From Proteus faecis (GTDB lineage: Bacteria; Pseudomonadota; Gammaproteobacteria; Enterobacterales; Enterobacteriaceae), in contig NZ_PENZ01000019.1 in NCBI RefSeq assembly GCF_003144395.1, forward strand, positions 1 to 61,834: 61,834 nt of DNA, written 5' to 3'. The notes under the pieces are model-generated. The model saw only the letters and a program-made list of their open reading frames with translations, ran no database searches and was not told the origin of the DNA. Positions within the stretch are counted from its first letter, which is position 1; each line of letters starts with the position of its first letter. Positions 8,661 through 18,958 of this stretch are shown one piece after another. The position numbers and the translations under genes are program-made.

Positions 8661-10388
8661 ATGAATGCCGAAAAAACCGACGTTGTGAACCAGAATAAGG
8701 GTTTTAACGCCATTATTAACCGGATAAAAGCCGATCCGAAAATTCCGCTCATTATTGCGGGCTCGGCGGCGATTGCCATTTTTGTTGCTGCATTTTTATG
8801 GTTACAAAGCCCTGATTATAAGGTGCTTTATAGTAATCTTAGCGATAAAGACGGTGGCGAAATTGTCACACAGTTAACACAGATGAATGTACCTTATCGC
8901 TTGTCACAAAATGGCGCGGCGATTATGGTGCCTGACAATCAGGTTCATGAATTACGCCTGAAACTCGCACAAGCGGGGCTTCCAAAAGGCGGTGCTGCCG
9001 GTTTTGAACTGTTAGATAAAGAAAAGTTCGGGATCAGCCAATTTAGTGAACAGATTAATTATCAACGTGCACTTGAAGGTGAGCTTGCTCGCACTATCGA
9101 AACATTAGGTCCTGTACAAAATGCTCGAGTTCATTTAGCACTGCCAAAACCATCTCTTTTTGTTCGTGAACAGAAATCCCCTTCTGCATCCGTTACGGTG
9201 GGTCTTTTACAGGGTAGAGCGCTGGATGAAGGTCAAATTAATGCCATTGTGCATATCGTTGCGAGCAGTGTTGCAGGTATGCCTGACAGCAGTGTGACCA
9301 TCGTTGACCAGAGTGGCAAACTATTGACACAACCAGATGCGTTAGGTCGCGATCTTAACTCTATCCAACTGAAATATGTTCAAGAGCTAGAAAGCCGTTA
9401 TCAGCAGCGTATTGAAACGTTATTAGGCCCAATTGTGGGTCGTGGAAACGTTCATGCACAGGTGACAGCTCAAGTTGACTTCTCTCATACAGAAGAGACA
9501 GCGGAAGAGTACAAACCAAACCAGCCACCAAATCAAGCCGCGGTGCGTTCAAAACAGTTGAGCCAAAGTGAGCAAAATGGCGGCATGTTAGCTGGCGGTG
9601 TCCCCGGAGCATTATCTAATCAACCTGTTGCTCCACCACAAGCGCCAATTGAAACGCCAAAGGCGCAAGAAGGTGAAAAAACAGATGGTGCCAATGCAAC
9701 GGGAACTAATCGCTCATTAACACGCAATCCAAACAGCAATAGCCGTTTAGATGAAACAACCAACTATGAAGTTGATCGCCGAATTCGCCATATCAAACGT
9801 CCTGTAGGTAATGTCGAACGTCTTTCTGTAGCTGTTATTGTGAACTACAAAACAGTTGAAGATAAGAAAGAAGCCGCTGAAGGCGAAGAGCCTGTTGTTG
9901 AAACTAAACTTGTTCCGCTAACTGATGAGCAAATCCAGCAAATTGAAGGACTTGTTCGTGAAGCGATGGGGTATTCCCAAGAACGTGGTGACTCTTTAAG
10001 TGTCGTAAACTCACAGTTCAACGATATTGAAGAGAAAGTGATCACCGTTCCTGTATGGGAAAATCCTGAAATTATTGCGAAAGCATTAGATTTAGGTCGC
10101 TGGTTATTACTTATCATCATCGCATGGATCTTGTGGCGCAAACTGGTGAAACCACAGATTGAAAAACGCCGTGAAGCTGAAGCTGCAGCACAGAAAGCCG
10201 TGCTGAAAACCAAGCTAGAAGTTAAAGATGATGTTGATGAAGCAGAATTAGATGACGAAGCAAGACGTAAGCAAGCACGTCAACGTGTAAGTGCCGAATT
10301 GCAGAGCCAACGTATCCGTGAAATGGCAGAGAAAGATCCTCGTGTCGTCGCAATGGTAATTCGTCAATGGATGAGTAAAGAACAATGA
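8661..10388 (+). CDS. fliF: Flagellar MS-ring protein FliF
   Basis: The 575-residue inner-membrane protein assembles into the MS ring that carries the rotor and houses the export gate. Two membrane segments flank a periplasmic domain: about 31-51 ([18 protein letters not shown]) and about 470-488 ([12 protein letters not shown]). Ring-building motifs such as [12 protein letters not shown] and a low-complexity Pro/Gln/Asn linker near 300-365 are present, and the C-terminal [15 protein letters not shown] is the FliG-binding tail. The start is ATG 8661 after AAGGATTGTCT; the in-frame TTG at 8655 is too close to the SD. It overlaps fliG by four bases (ATGA), implying coupling. Slightly longer than E. 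coli FliF (552). Confidence 0.98.
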   Translation: MNAEKTDVVNQNKGFNAIINRIKADPKIPLIIAGSAAIAIFVAAFLWLQSPDYKVLYSNLSDKDGGEIVTQLTQMNVPYRLSQNGAAIMVPDNQVHELRLKLAQAGLPKGGAAGFELLDKEKFGISQFSEQINYQRALEGELARTIETLGPVQNARVHLALPKPSLFVREQKSPSASVTVGLLQGRALDEGQINAIVHIVASSVAGMPDSSVTIVDQSGKLLTQPDALGRDLNSIQLKYVQELESRYQQRIETLLGPIVGRGNVHAQVTAQVDFSHTEETAEEYKPNQPPNQAAVRSKQLSQSEQNGGMLAGGVPGALSNQPVAPPQAPIETPKAQEGEKTDGANATGTNRSLTRNPNSNSRLDETTNYEVDRRIRHIKRPVGNVERLSVAVIVNYKTVEDKKEAAEGEEPVVETKLVPLTDEQIQQIEGLVREAMGYSQERGDSLSVVNSQFNDIEEKVITVPVWENPEIIAKALDLGRWLLLIIIAWILWRKLVKPQIEKRREAEAAAQKAVLKTKLEVKDDVDEAELDDEARRKQARQRVSAELQSQRIREMAEKDPRVVAMVIRQWMSKEQ

Positions 10389-11383
10389 GTAATAACTTAA
10401 CTGGAACCGAAAAAAGCGCCGTTATGTTACTAACACTCGGTGAAGATCGAGCGGCGGAAGTATTTAAACATCTAAGTACACGCGAAGTTCAACAGCTGAG
10501 TATTGCAATGTCTTCAATGCGTCAGATTTCAAATCAACAATTGATTGATGTTATGGCAAGTTTTGAAGAAGACGCTGTTCAATACGCAGCATTGAACGTC
10601 AATGCGAACGATTATTTACGCTCAGTTCTTGTTAAAGCCTTGGGTGAAGAACGTGCAAATAATCTATTAGATGAGATATCAGAAACTCGCGAAACAACGA
10701 CGGGTATCGAGACACTTAACTTTATGGAGCCACAAATGGCTGCCGATATTATCCGCGACGAACATCCGCAGATTATCGCAACCATCTTGGTTCATCTCAA
10801 ACGGGGTCAAGCAGCAGATATTCTTGCCCTATTTGATGAGAAATTACGTAATGACGTAATGTTACGTATCGCAACATTTGGTGGTGTTCAACCGTCAGCA
10901 TTAGCAGAGTTAACTGAAGTACTGAATAACCTGCTTGATGGTCAAAACCTCAAACGCAGTAAAATGGGTGGTGTTCGTACTGCTGCTGAAATCATCAACT
11001 TGATGAAGAGCCAGCAAGAAGAGAATGTCATTACTGCGGTTCGTGATTATGACGGCGAATTGGCACAAAAAATTATCGACGAAATGTTCCTGTTCGAAAA
11101 CCTTATCGATATCGACAACCGTTCTATCCAGCGCATTCTACAGGAAGTGGAATCCGACTCCTTGGTTGTGGCATTGAAAGGATGCGATCAAGAGCTACGC
11201 GATCACTTCCTCAACAATATGTCACAACGTGCTGCTGAAATCATGCGTGATGACTTGAGTTCTCGCGGCCCTGTTCGTATGTCTCAAGTGGAAGCAGAGC
11301 AGAAAGCCATTCTGCTTGTGGTACGCAAATTAGCAGAGACTGGAGAGGTTGTTCTTCATGGAGGAGACGATACCTATGTCTGA
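10385..11383 (+). CDS. fliG: Flagellar motor switch protein FliG
   Basis: The 332-residue C-ring protein couples stator torque to rotation and binds FliF, FliM and MotA. It contains the middle-domain EHPQ motif ([11 protein letters not shown], about 125-136) and the C-terminal torque helix with charged residues ([17 protein letters not shown], about 290-306), all as in E. coli. Length is standard (331 in E. coli). Its start overlaps the fliF stop and its 3' end overlaps fliH by eight bases, so translation is probably coupled through fliF-G-H. Confidence 0.98.
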   Translation: MSNNLTGTEKSAVMLLTLGEDRAAEVFKHLSTREVQQLSIAMSSMRQISNQQLIDVMASFEEDAVQYAALNVNANDYLRSVLVKALGEERANNLLDEISETRETTTGIETLNFMEPQMAADIIRDEHPQIIATILVHLKRGQAADILALFDEKLRNDVMLRIATFGGVQPSALAELTEVLNNLLDGQNLKRSKMGGVRTAAEIINLMKSQQEENVITAVRDYDGELAQKIIDEMFLFENLIDIDNRSIQRILQEVESDSLVVALKGCDQELRDHFLNNMSQRAAEIMRDDLSSRGPVRMSQVEAEQKAILLVVRKLAETGEVVLHGGDDTYV

Positions 11384-12095
11384 TAAACATACTGATACTA
11401 ACTGGAAGCCTTGGGTTCCAAAAGAACTCACTGATTGGGCATTAACTGTCGAGGAAACGACAGAAAACGAAAAGGAAGTCGAAAAACAGGAAAAAGAAGT
11501 CGTTCAGCAACAGAAAGTCCTTGAGCAAATTAATATGCTTGATGACATGAAAGAAAAGGCCCAGAAATTGGGCCACGCTGAAGGCCTTGAGGCAGGGAAA
11601 AACCAGGGTTATCAGGAAGGCTATCAGGCTGGATTACAATCAGGTATTGAAGAAGGTATTCGCCAAGGCATTGCTCAGCAATCACCATTAATTAATGAAT
11701 GGCAAGGTTTGTTGGCTGAGTTTAGGCACTCTTTAAATGGGTTAGACAGTGTTATTGCTTCGCGTTTAATGCAAATCGCCCTCACTGCGGCAAAAGAAGT
11801 TCTCGGTCAGCCTGCGGTTTGTGATGGTTCTGCATTACTGGCGCAAATCACCTTAATGTTGCAACAAGAACAAATGTTCTCAAGTAATCCACAATTAAGA
11901 GTTAACCCAAAACATATTCCACAAATTGAGAAAGAGCTGGGTGATTCACTTTCTGCTCATGGTTGGAAAGTGGTTGCCGATAACAGTATTCATGTTGGTG
12001 GATGCCGTGTTGTGACAAATGATGGCGATCTTGATGCCACGATTGCAACTCGTTGGCATGAGCTTTGCCGTCTTGCTGCTCCGGAGGCGTTGTAA
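11376..12095 (+). CDS. fliH: Flagellar assembly protein FliH (ATPase regulator)
   Basis: The 239-residue cytoplasmic protein dimerises and holds the FliI ATPase, linking it to FliN and FlhA. It has the FliH glycine-repeat coiled coil (GxxxG series in [30 protein letters not shown], about 65-95) and a V-ATPase subunit E-like C-terminus. ATG 11376 gives [15 protein letters not shown], matching the usual FliH start and placed after GAGGAG; the longer ORF would read nine foreign residues through the fliG end. It ends TAATG, overlapping fliI. Confidence 0.96.
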   Translation: MSDKHTDTNWKPWVPKELTDWALTVEETTENEKEVEKQEKEVVQQQKVLEQINMLDDMKEKAQKLGHAEGLEAGKNQGYQEGYQAGLQSGIEEGIRQGIAQQSPLINEWQGLLAEFRHSLNGLDSVIASRLMQIALTAAKEVLGQPAVCDGSALLAQITLMLQQEQMFSSNPQLRVNPKHIPQIEKELGDSLSAHGWKVVADNSIHVGGCRVVTNDGDLDATIATRWHELCRLAAPEAL

Positions 12096-13462
12096 TGACA
12101 GCAAGATTGGGGCGTTGGTTAGAAAAGCTCAGTGATGCAGAAGCGCGTTTAAATAAAATTCCGCGTGTACGTCAATATGGTCGTTTAACCAGAGCTACAG
12201 GTTTAGTCATGGAAGCTAAGGGGCTTGTTATGCCCCTTGGCTCTACATGTTTAATAGAACGTACCATTGGTAAAACTGTTGAAGAAGTTGAAAGTGAAGT
12301 CGTTGGGTTTAATGGTAGCCAAATGTTGTTAATGCCTTTACAAGAAGTCGAAGGATTAACACCGGGTGCTCGTGTTTATGCACAGGCTACTCCGGGTGGG
12401 GAAAATGAAGGTCGTCAATTACCTCTTGGAGATGCGCTGTTAGGGCGTGTTTTAGATGGCTCTGGTTATCCTTTAGATGGATTACCACCACCAGATACAG
12501 GTTATCGTGCCCCACTTATTACGCCACCTATCAATCCACTACAACGTACCCCTATTACTGATGTACTGGATGTGGGCGTGCGTGCAATCAATTCACTGTT
12601 GACTGTAGGTCGTGGTCAGCGTATGGGGCTTTTTGCAGGCTCTGGTGTCGGTAAAAGTGTGCTATTAGGCATGATGGCGCGTTTTACTCAAGCTGATGTG
12701 ATTGTTGTTGGATTAATTGGTGAACGTGGACGTGAAGTTAAAGATTTTATTGAAAACATTCTCGGTACAGATGGTTTAGCGCGCTCTGTCGTTGTAGCAG
12801 CACCAGCGGACGTGTCACCACTTCTTCGAATGCAAGGCGCTTCCTATGCAACACGTATTGCCGAAGATTTTCGTGATCGCGGAAAACATGTCTTACTGAT
12901 TATGGACTCACTCACACGTTACAGTATGGCGCAACGTGAAATTGCCCTTGCTGTCGGCGAGCCACCTGCAACCAAAGGCTATCCACCTTCTGTATTTGCT
13001 AAATTGCCCGCACTGGTCGAACGTGCAGGAAATGGCGTTGATGGTGGCGGTTCTATTACGGCTTTCTATACTGTTTTAACAGAAGGTGATGATCAGCAAG
13101 ATCCTATTGCAGACTCTGCGCGTGCAATTTTAGATGGCCACATTGTGCTTTCGCGTTCTCTGGCAGAATCAGGGCACTACCCTGCTATCGATATCGAAGC
13201 GTCTATAAGCCGTGCAATGACCTCATTGATTGATAAAACACATTATCGTCGCGTACAAGTGTTTAAACAACTTTTGTCTAGTTATCAACGTAACCGCGAT
13301 TTAATTAACGTAGGTGCTTATGCTGCGGGGAGTGATCCTATGCTTGATAAAGCCATTGCACTTTATCCATCCCTCGCGAAGTTCTTACAACAAGATATCC
13401 AAGAGCAATGCAGTTATCAAAGTGCATGTGAGCAACTTAATCAACTGATCACAATAAACTAA
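12095..13462 (+). CDS. fliI: Flagellum-specific ATPase FliI
   Basis: The 455-residue export ATPase resembles F1-beta and supplies energy for unloading export substrates at the base. Walker A is [15 protein letters not shown] (about 177-191); the [10 protein letters not shown] block, the Walker B region [20 protein letters not shown], and the catalytic-arm segment [19 protein letters not shown] follow in order. I chose ATG 12095, overlapping the fliH TAA with GGAGG eight bases before it; the longer reading is an artefact. The next gene, fliJ, is 36 bases away. Confidence 0.98.
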   Translation: MTARLGRWLEKLSDAEARLNKIPRVRQYGRLTRATGLVMEAKGLVMPLGSTCLIERTIGKTVEEVESEVVGFNGSQMLLMPLQEVEGLTPGARVYAQATPGGENEGRQLPLGDALLGRVLDGSGYPLDGLPPPDTGYRAPLITPPINPLQRTPITDVLDVGVRAINSLLTVGRGQRMGLFAGSGVGKSVLLGMMARFTQADVIVVGLIGERGREVKDFIENILGTDGLARSVVVAAPADVSPLLRMQGASYATRIAEDFRDRGKHVLLIMDSLTRYSMAQREIALAVGEPPATKGYPPSVFAKLPALVERAGNGVDGGGSITAFYTVLTEGDDQQDPIADSARAILDGHIVLSRSLAESGHYPAIDIEASISRAMTSLIDKTHYRRVQVFKQLLSSYQRNRDLINVGAYAAGSDPMLDKAIALYPSLAKFLQQDIQEQCSYQSACEQLNQLITIN

Positions 13463-13498
13463 TTCTGAACATAATCAGAGAAAGTAAAGAGGGTTCCA

Positions 13499-13945
13499 AT
13501 GCGGGAGCAGTCACCTTTAGTGACACTGAGAGAACTGGCACAGACAGCGGCTGAACAAGCCGCTATTCAACTGGCTCAGGTCCGGCAGAGTCATCAACAA
13601 ATGGAACAGCAACTCAATATGTTGATTGGGTATCAGGATGAATACCGTGTACGTCTAAATGAAACGTTGAATTTAGGGGGGATGTCGTCAGCATCGTGGC
13701 AAAACTACCAACAATTTCTAAAAACGCTCGAATTGACTATCGAACAACATAAACAACAACTTCAACATTGGCAGGCGCAGCTAGATCTTGCAACTGAGCA
13801 ATGGAGAGAAAAACAGCAACGACTCAATGCATTTGAGACTTTGGAGCAACGCGCTGAAGATAGCCGTAAGCGACATCTTGATCGTATTGAACAGAAACAA
13901 ATGGATGAGTACGCACAGCGTAGTACTTTACGGAGAACAACTTGA
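13499..13945 (+). CDS. fliJ: Flagellar export protein FliJ
   Basis: The 148-residue, almost wholly helical protein is rich in glutamine (QQMEQQLNML, KQQLQHWQAQ) and forms an antiparallel coiled coil. It sits in the FliI hexamer as the gamma-like stalk and touches FlhA. Length matches the family (147). ATG follows AAAGAGGGTTCCA. Identification rests on composition, length and position between fliI and fliK. Its TGA overlaps the fliK ATG (TGATG). Confidence 0.94.
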   Translation: MREQSPLVTLRELAQTAAEQAAIQLAQVRQSHQQMEQQLNMLIGYQDEYRVRLNETLNLGGMSSASWQNYQQFLKTLELTIEQHKQQLQHWQAQLDLATEQWREKQQRLNAFETLEQRAEDSRKRHLDRIEQKQMDEYAQRSTLRRTT

Positions 13946-15348
13946 TGGAGATAACGCTTCTGACCATGGATGTCGCAGCAGCCTCTCCGGGAACGACATC
14001 CGCTTCAAATAGTCAACCCGGTGATAATGCCCCGACATTTGCTCAGCTTTTGGGTTCTCAACCTCAAAATGCACAGAGTGATAAAAAGACAGCCAATATC
14101 ACAAATCATTCAACAAAAGAAAATAAGGCACATTCACACTCTGATGAAGACAAAACAAAAGAAGACGGTAGTCATCTTGCGTCTGCTATCACAGAACCTA
14201 GTGTGGTAGAAGAGTCATCTCTTGAGAAATCTCAATTGGCTCTTACTTTGCCAGATAATGAACAATTTGCGACTATTGTTGAAAATAAAACCCCTTCTTT
14301 ATTAATGTCAGCAGAAGAGCTTGCAGCCGAACTGCCTGTTCAATTAGCAGGATTACCTGGATTAAAACGCTTAACCCTGCCCACAGAACAACTGACTCAA
14401 GCATTACAACAGCATCAATCAGTTAAAGGTGATGAAGGCTTAGCCTCGTTAGCGCGTACTATTTCAAAAGATAGCGATATGTCGGAATTCAACCTTACCG
14501 ACAAGCTAAATCTATCAAAATCAGATGAAAAGTCCTTGTTAACCCAGCTACGTCCAGAAGCTGCAACATTAGCAACAGAAAGTACACTTGTCGGCGCTAA
14601 TCAAACAGAAAAATCTTCTGTGAAAAAAGGAGATAGCGTCGCAACGCTTTTAACGCCAACAGCAGAAAAAGTGAATGCATTACTAAACGGCGATAAGCAA
14701 GTTACAAATGCAAAATTAGCAGACAATGTTGCTCAACAACTGGTACCCCGTAATCCTGTTGTAGAAAGTGATCTTCATAACCCGCTTTCTAGCTCTTCTT
14801 CTTTGGCTTCACAAAGCATTGCGGGTCATGCTCACTCTTCAACACAACCACAAATGCAATTCTCACCGATGGCAACACAGGTATTAAATGCACAAGTGGG
14901 AACACAAGAGTGGCAACAGCAGCTAAATCAACAAATTGTGATGTTTAGTCGTAATGGCTTACAAAAGGCCGAGCTACGTTTACACCCTGAAGAGCTAGGT
15001 TCATTACATATCCGCATGAAAATAGAAGATGGGCAAGCACAGCTACACCTAGCTTCACAAAACGGACAAGTTCGTTCTGTATTAGAAAATGCCATGCATC
15101 AATTGCGTCAAGCGCTCTCTGAAAATGGGATCCAGCTCACGCAGAGTCAAGTGTCTAGCGACACTAATGACAGTTGGCAACAACAAAATATGTCAGATTC
15201 CTCTCAATTTAGTGGAGATGGTGCCGATAATCATCAAGGAAGCGAGGGTAATTCTCTGCAATTAGCCTCTGAAACGGCACTACAAAAGATAACTCTTACG
15301 CCTCAAGAATTAGCATCTGCTCGTGGTGGTGTTGATATTTTCGCCTAA
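13945..15348 (+). CDS. fliK: Flagellar hook-length control protein FliK
   Basis: The 467-residue secreted ruler and substrate-specificity switch is longer than E. coli FliK (375), mostly through a low-complexity Ser/Thr/Glu/Gln-rich N-terminal half. The conserved C-terminal Flg_hook domain is clear: LNQQIVMFSRNGLQKAELRLHPEELGSLHIRMKIEDGQAQLHLAS (about 330-375), containing the LHPEELGSLHI core needed to switch FlhB. ATG 13945 overlaps the fliJ stop; the TTG three bases earlier is less likely. A longer ruler predicts longer hooks, which is inference. Confidence 0.96.
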   Translation: MEITLLTMDVAAASPGTTSASNSQPGDNAPTFAQLLGSQPQNAQSDKKTANITNHSTKENKAHSHSDEDKTKEDGSHLASAITEPSVVEESSLEKSQLALTLPDNEQFATIVENKTPSLLMSAEELAAELPVQLAGLPGLKRLTLPTEQLTQALQQHQSVKGDEGLASLARTISKDSDMSEFNLTDKLNLSKSDEKSLLTQLRPEAATLATESTLVGANQTEKSSVKKGDSVATLLTPTAEKVNALLNGDKQVTNAKLADNVAQQLVPRNPVVESDLHNPLSSSSSLASQSIAGHAHSSTQPQMQFSPMATQVLNAQVGTQEWQQQLNQQIVMFSRNGLQKAELRLHPEELGSLHIRMKIEDGQAQLHLASQNGQVRSVLENAMHQLRQALSENGIQLTQSQVSSDTNDSWQQQNMSDSSQFSGDGADNHQGSEGNSLQLASETALQKITLTPQELASARGGVDIFA

Positions 15349-15373
15349 TACAAATGTATTGGGAGGAGACACT

Positions 15374-15427
15374 ATGTCAATAAACGTAAGAGTTAATGGT
15401 TTTTTCCCTATCTGTTTCTGCAATTAA
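15374..15427 (+). CDS. Possible 17-residue leader peptide before fliL
   Basis: MSINVRVNGFFPICFCN is preceded by TTGGGAGGAGACACT, the strongest-looking ribosome site in the fliK-fliL gap. Its end runs into an imperfect hairpin (CTGTTT...AAACAG near 15411-15432). It matches no flagellar protein I know. It may be a translated leader, a small protein, or a chance ORF; nothing but the ribosome site and the hairpin supports it. Confidence 0.3.
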   Translation: MSINVRVNGFFPICFCN

Positions 15428-15525
15428 AAAACAGAAATAGCGGGATAATTAAGGTTGATTTAGATGGATATGGAAGTCCACAACAGTGAACACGTATCCA
15501 CTACAAAACAGGAATTTAACTGTCC

Positions 15526-16008
15526 ATGTCTAATTACAGCAATGAACGTAAAAGCTATAGCTTAATTCTGATCATCGTATTATTGGTGATCGCCATTATT
15601 GCAGCGGCATTCGGTGGATATAGTTGGTGGGCATTGAAGCATGCTAAATCAGGTTCAGCGGGCACAAGTCAGCAAAAAGTTATACCAGCACCCGTTTTTA
15701 TGTCATTAGAACCCTTTACGGTAAATCTAATTGATGACGAAGAACACTTAGACAGAGTGCTCTACATAGGGATCACATTAAGATTACATAATGAAGACAC
15801 TCGTAAGCGTCTACATGATTATTTACCTGAAGTTCGTAGTCGCTTGTTATTACTGCTTTCTCGTCAGCAGGCTAATAAGCTCGCGACAGACAATGGAAAA
15901 CTCCAGCTAATGACGGATGTAAAAGAAACGCTGAGACCGACTCTCGTACCGGGAGAATCTGAACAGATCCTCTCCGATGTACTGTTTACCACGTTTATTC
16001 TGCGATAA
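15526..16008 (+). CDS. fliL: Flagellar basal body-associated protein FliL
   Basis: The 160-residue single-pass inner-membrane protein has one TM segment at about 14-34 (LILIIVLLVIAIIAAAF) and a periplasmic SPFH-like domain with FMSLEPFTVNLIDDEEHLDR. FliL surrounds the MotAB stator and is needed for robust swarming in Proteus, where fliL defects are known to affect surface sensing. ATG follows AGGAATTTAACTGTCC. It heads the fliLMNOPQR block, 177 bases from fliK, and is joined to fliM by five bases. Confidence 0.96.
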   Translation: MSNYSNERKSYSLILIIVLLVIAIIAAAFGGYSWWALKHAKSGSAGTSQQKVIPAPVFMSLEPFTVNLIDDEEHLDRVLYIGITLRLHNEDTRKRLHDYLPEVRSRLLLLLSRQQANKLATDNGKLQLMTDVKETLRPTLVPGESEQILSDVLFTTFILR

Positions 16009-16013
16009 TCATT

Positions 16014-17045
16014 ATGAGCGATAATATCCTTTCACAGGCAGAGATTGATGCTCTGCTGAATGATGACACATCAGGTGACGACGCCAAAAAAAGCGCGAAC
16101 AGGGAACCTGCGATAGCGAAGGATCCGAATGAACCGGATATTCAGCCTTATGACCCCAACACGCAACGTCGTGTGGTTCGAGAACGTTTACAGTCGTTAG
16201 AGATTATTAACGAACGCTTTGCGCGTCAATTCCGTATGGGGCTGTTTAACATGCTTCGCCGGAGTCCTGACATTACTGTTGGTGGCATTAAAATTCATCC
16301 ATATCACGACTTTGCTCGTAATTTACCTGTACCAACGAATCTTAACTTGGTGCATTTAAAACCGTTACGAGGAACAGCATTATTTACTTTTGAACCCAAT
16401 CTGGTTTATATCGCGGTAGATAACCTGTTTGGTGGTGATGGACGTTTTCCAATCCCTGTGGAAGGGCGTGAATTTACCAACACAGAGCAGCGGATCATCA
16501 ACAAAATGTTGAAATTGGCACTTGATGCCTACCGTGATGCTTGGGATTCCATATTCAAAATTCAGGTGGAATATGTTCGTTCTGAAATGCAGGTGAAATT
16601 TACCAATATCACCTCATCACCGAATGACATTGTTGTTACGACACCTTTTCAGGTAGAAATTGGCTCCATGGTTGGGGAGTTTAGCATTTGTATTCCATTT
16701 GCCATGATTGAGCCATTACGTGAACGACTGATCAATCCACCAATTGAAAATGTTCGTCAAGAAGATGGGGTTTGGTTAGATAGTTTAGTCAACCAAGTTC
16801 AGCATTCAGAGCTTGAACTGGTCGCAAACTTTACTGACATCCCACTGCGCTTATCAAAAGTGTTAACACTTAAAGAAGGGGATGTTATCCCGATTGATAA
16901 ACCAGAAAGATTGATTGCACATGTTGATGGTGTGCCCGTATTAACGAGCCAATACGGTACAGTAAATGGGCAATATGCCCTTCGTGTTGAACACCTAATT
17001 AACCCTGTTTTAAACGCTCTGGATGAGGAACAAACCAATGAGTGA
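16014..17045 (+). CDS. fliM: Flagellar motor switch protein FliM
   Basis: The 343-residue C-ring protein binds phospho-CheY. The N-terminal CheY-binding peptide ILSQAEIDALLN (5-16) is intact, followed by an acidic linker, the CheC-like middle domain with LFGGDGRFPIP, and a SpoA C-terminal domain (RLSKVLTLKEGDVIPI). Its stop overlaps the fliN start. Length is close to E. coli (334), with a somewhat longer linker at 17-45. Confidence 0.98.
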   Translation: MSDNILSQAEIDALLNDDTSGDDAKKSANREPAIAKDPNEPDIQPYDPNTQRRVVRERLQSLEIINERFARQFRMGLFNMLRRSPDITVGGIKIHPYHDFARNLPVPTNLNLVHLKPLRGTALFTFEPNLVYIAVDNLFGGDGRFPIPVEGREFTNTEQRIINKMLKLALDAYRDAWDSIFKIQVEYVRSEMQVKFTNITSSPNDIVVTTPFQVEIGSMVGEFSICIPFAMIEPLRERLINPPIENVRQEDGVWLDSLVNQVQHSELELVANFTDIPLRLSKVLTLKEGDVIPIDKPERLIAHVDGVPVLTSQYGTVNGQYALRVEHLINPVLNALDEEQTNE

Positions 17046-17448
17046 TGCAAATCGCCCAACTGATAATTCACAATCGGCTGAGGATATGTGGGCTGATGCA
17101 ATGGAACAGCAAACTGGTAAAAGCCAGGATAATAGTTCCGATCTATTTGAACATCTTTTACCTGAAGACGACACATTGAACCATCTATCTGACATTAATT
17201 TGATTATGGATATTCCAGTCAAATTAACAGTAGAGTTAGGTCGCACCAAAATGACCATTAAAAAATTACTTAGCCTGTCACAAGGTTCTGTCGTTTCACT
17301 GGATGGTTTAGCTGGTGAGCCTCTTGATATTCTTATCAATGGCTATTTAATCGCTCAAGGTGAAGTTGTGGTTGTTTCTGATAAATATGGTATTCGCATT
17401 ACCGATATCATTACACCATCAGAACGTATGCGTCGCCTGAGTCGTTAA
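17038..17448 (+). CDS. fliN: Flagellar motor switch protein FliN
   Basis: The 136-residue SpoA-domain protein forms the base of the C ring and binds FliH. The C-terminal core is NLIMDIPVKLTVELGRTKMTI followed by GSVVSLDGLAGEPLDILINGYLIAQGEVVVV, near-identical to E. coli FliN. I chose ATG 17038 (AGGAAC 8 bases before), overlapping the fliM stop; an in-frame ATG at 17023 lies inside fliM. The N-terminal 45 residues are polar and variable, as usual. Confidence 0.98.
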   Translation: MSDANRPTDNSQSAEDMWADAMEQQTGKSQDNSSDLFEHLLPEDDTLNHLSDINLIMDIPVKLTVELGRTKMTIKKLLSLSQGSVVSLDGLAGEPLDILINGYLIAQGEVVVVSDKYGIRITDIITPSERMRRLSR

Positions 17449-17451
17449 TCT

Positions 17452-17898
17452 ATGGAACAGCTTCCTTCCTTTTCCAGCCAAGGTGCGGTAAATACTACCG
17501 CGCCCGCTACAACACAAACTGTTCAAACACCGACACAACCGTTGCCTGTAGGCCAAAGCCTTGCTCAAGTTAGCACGGCACTTGCAGGCATCATTGTTCT
17601 TATTATTGTTGCAATGTGGTTATTTCGCCGTTTTGGCTTTACCCGTGGCTCATTAAAAGGAACGACTGCACAACTTAATGTTAAAGCAAGTTGTTCATTA
17701 GGTGCAAAAGAGCGTGTGGTGGTGGTTGAAATAGAACAGGAATGGCTCGTATTAGGGGTAACTACATCGCAGGTAAATCTGCTGCATAAATTACCCGTTC
17801 CTGATAAAGCCTCGCAGGAAGCGATCTCATCACCAACATCGTCACTGTTTACTCAAATATTACAAAAAACGCTAAAGCGAGATAAAGGCAACTCATAA
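17452..17898 (+). CDS. fliO: Flagellar export protein FliO
   Basis: The 148-residue bitopic membrane protein helps assemble the FliP ring of the export gate. A Thr/Gln/Pro-rich N-terminus precedes one TM segment (about 42-59, [16 protein letters not shown]) and a cytoplasmic SpoA-like tail with [26 protein letters not shown], the FliO signature. It starts three bases after fliN and ends TAATG, overlapping fliP. Confidence 0.95.
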   Translation: MEQLPSFSSQGAVNTTAPATTQTVQTPTQPLPVGQSLAQVSTALAGIIVLIIVAMWLFRRFGFTRGSLKGTTAQLNVKASCSLGAKERVVVVEIEQEWLVLGVTTSQVNLLHKLPVPDKASQEAISSPTSSLFTQILQKTLKRDKGNS

Positions 17899-18668
17899 TG
17901 CATCAGTGTGTCACTTTTTTTAACGCATTAAAGCGTTGGCGTCTCTTCGCTAGTGTGCTGGTTTTACTCTTGTTACCTACCAGTGCGTTTGCCCAATTTC
18001 CGGGTATTATTACACAGCCTTTACCGGGTGGTGGTCAAAGTTGGTCATTACCAGTACAAACTTTAATCTTCATTACAGCATTAGGGTTTATTCCTGCTGT
18101 TTTACTGATGATGACAAGCTTTACCCGCATTATTATTGTCCTTGGATTATTACGTAATGCGTTAGGTACACCTTCTGCTCCGCCAAACCAAGTGGTTCTT
18201 GGTTTAGCGTTATTTATGACATTTTTCATTATGGCACCGGTTTTTGATAAAATTTATCAAGATGCCTATATGCCATTTACTGAAGATCAAATTACCTTCG
18301 AGCAAGCCTTAGAAAATGGTTCGAAACCTCTACGTCAGTTTATGATGCAACAAACTCGTGAAACTGACTTGGCTCTGTTTGCTCGTCTTGCTGATGCACC
18401 TGCGTTTGAAACTCGCGAAAGTGTGCCAATGCGTATTTTAGTGCCTGCTTATATCACCAGTGAACTAAAAACCGCCTTTCAAATTGGTTTTATGATTTTT
18501 ATTCCTTTTCTTATTATCGACTTAGTTGTTGCCAGTGTGTTGATGGCGCTAGGTATGATGATGGTGCCACCAGCTACAGTTTCATTGCCATTTAAACTTA
18601 TGCTTTTTGTTTTAGTAGATGGCTGGCAATTAATACTAGGCTCGCTTGCACAAAGCTTTTTTAATTAG
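17898..18668 (+). CDS. fliP: Flagellar export gate protein FliP
   Basis: The 256-residue core subunit of the FliPQR export channel. A cleavable signal peptide ends LLPTSAFA (about 1-32), then [21 protein letters not shown], the TM-rich core with [20 protein letters not shown] and [20 protein letters not shown], and the C-terminal [20 protein letters not shown]. These are hallmark FliP blocks. Its ATG overlaps the fliO stop. fliQ follows after 15 bases. Confidence 0.98.
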   Translation: MHQCVTFFNALKRWRLFASVLVLLLLPTSAFAQFPGIITQPLPGGGQSWSLPVQTLIFITALGFIPAVLLMMTSFTRIIIVLGLLRNALGTPSAPPNQVVLGLALFMTFFIMAPVFDKIYQDAYMPFTEDQITFEQALENGSKPLRQFMMQQTRETDLALFARLADAPAFETRESVPMRILVPAYITSELKTAFQIGFMIFIPFLIIDLVVASVLMALGMMMVPPATVSLPFKLMLFVLVDGWQLILGSLAQSFFN

Positions 18669-18683
18669 CGCAGAGGTAACCCT

Positions 18684-18953
18684 ATGACACCAGAATCCGT
18701 CTTAGCACTAGGTACTGAAGCGATGAAAATTGCTTTGTCACTAGCAGGCCCGCTTTTATTGTCCGCTCTGGTGACGGGGCTTGTGATCAGTATGCTTCAA
18801 GCTGCAACGCAAATAAACGAAATGACATTATCGTTTATTCCAAAAATTCTTGCTGTATTAGTCGCTATTTTAGTTGCGGGTCCTTGGATGCTAAGTTTAC
18901 TTGTCGATTATATGCATAACTTATTTACAGGCATTCCAGGGATGATTGGTTAA
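18684..18953 (+). CDS. fliQ: Flagellar export gate protein FliQ
   Basis: The 89-residue, two-TM subunit (about 16-38 and 53-76) wraps the FliP5FliR1 core. MTPESVLALGTEAMKIAL and SMLQAATQINEMTLSFIPKI are diagnostic. ATG follows AGAGGTAACCCT. Length equals E. coli FliQ exactly. Confidence 0.97.
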   Translation: MTPESVLALGTEAMKIALSLAGPLLLSALVTGLVISMLQAATQINEMTLSFIPKILAVLVAILVAGPWMLSLLVDYMHNLFTGIPGMIG

Positions 18954-18958
18954 TAGCA

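Noticed and set aside
9845..10213. 122-codon antisense ORF in fliF
   Set aside because: It mirrors the well-conserved fliF reading frame and is Ser/Ala-rich as expected of a reverse-strand shadow.
11984..11991. GCCGATAA match inside fliH
   Set aside because: No TAAA 15 bases upstream; coding sequence explains it.
15221..15228. GCCGATAA match inside fliK
   Set aside because: The -35 position does not read TAAA and no gene start follows that would need it.
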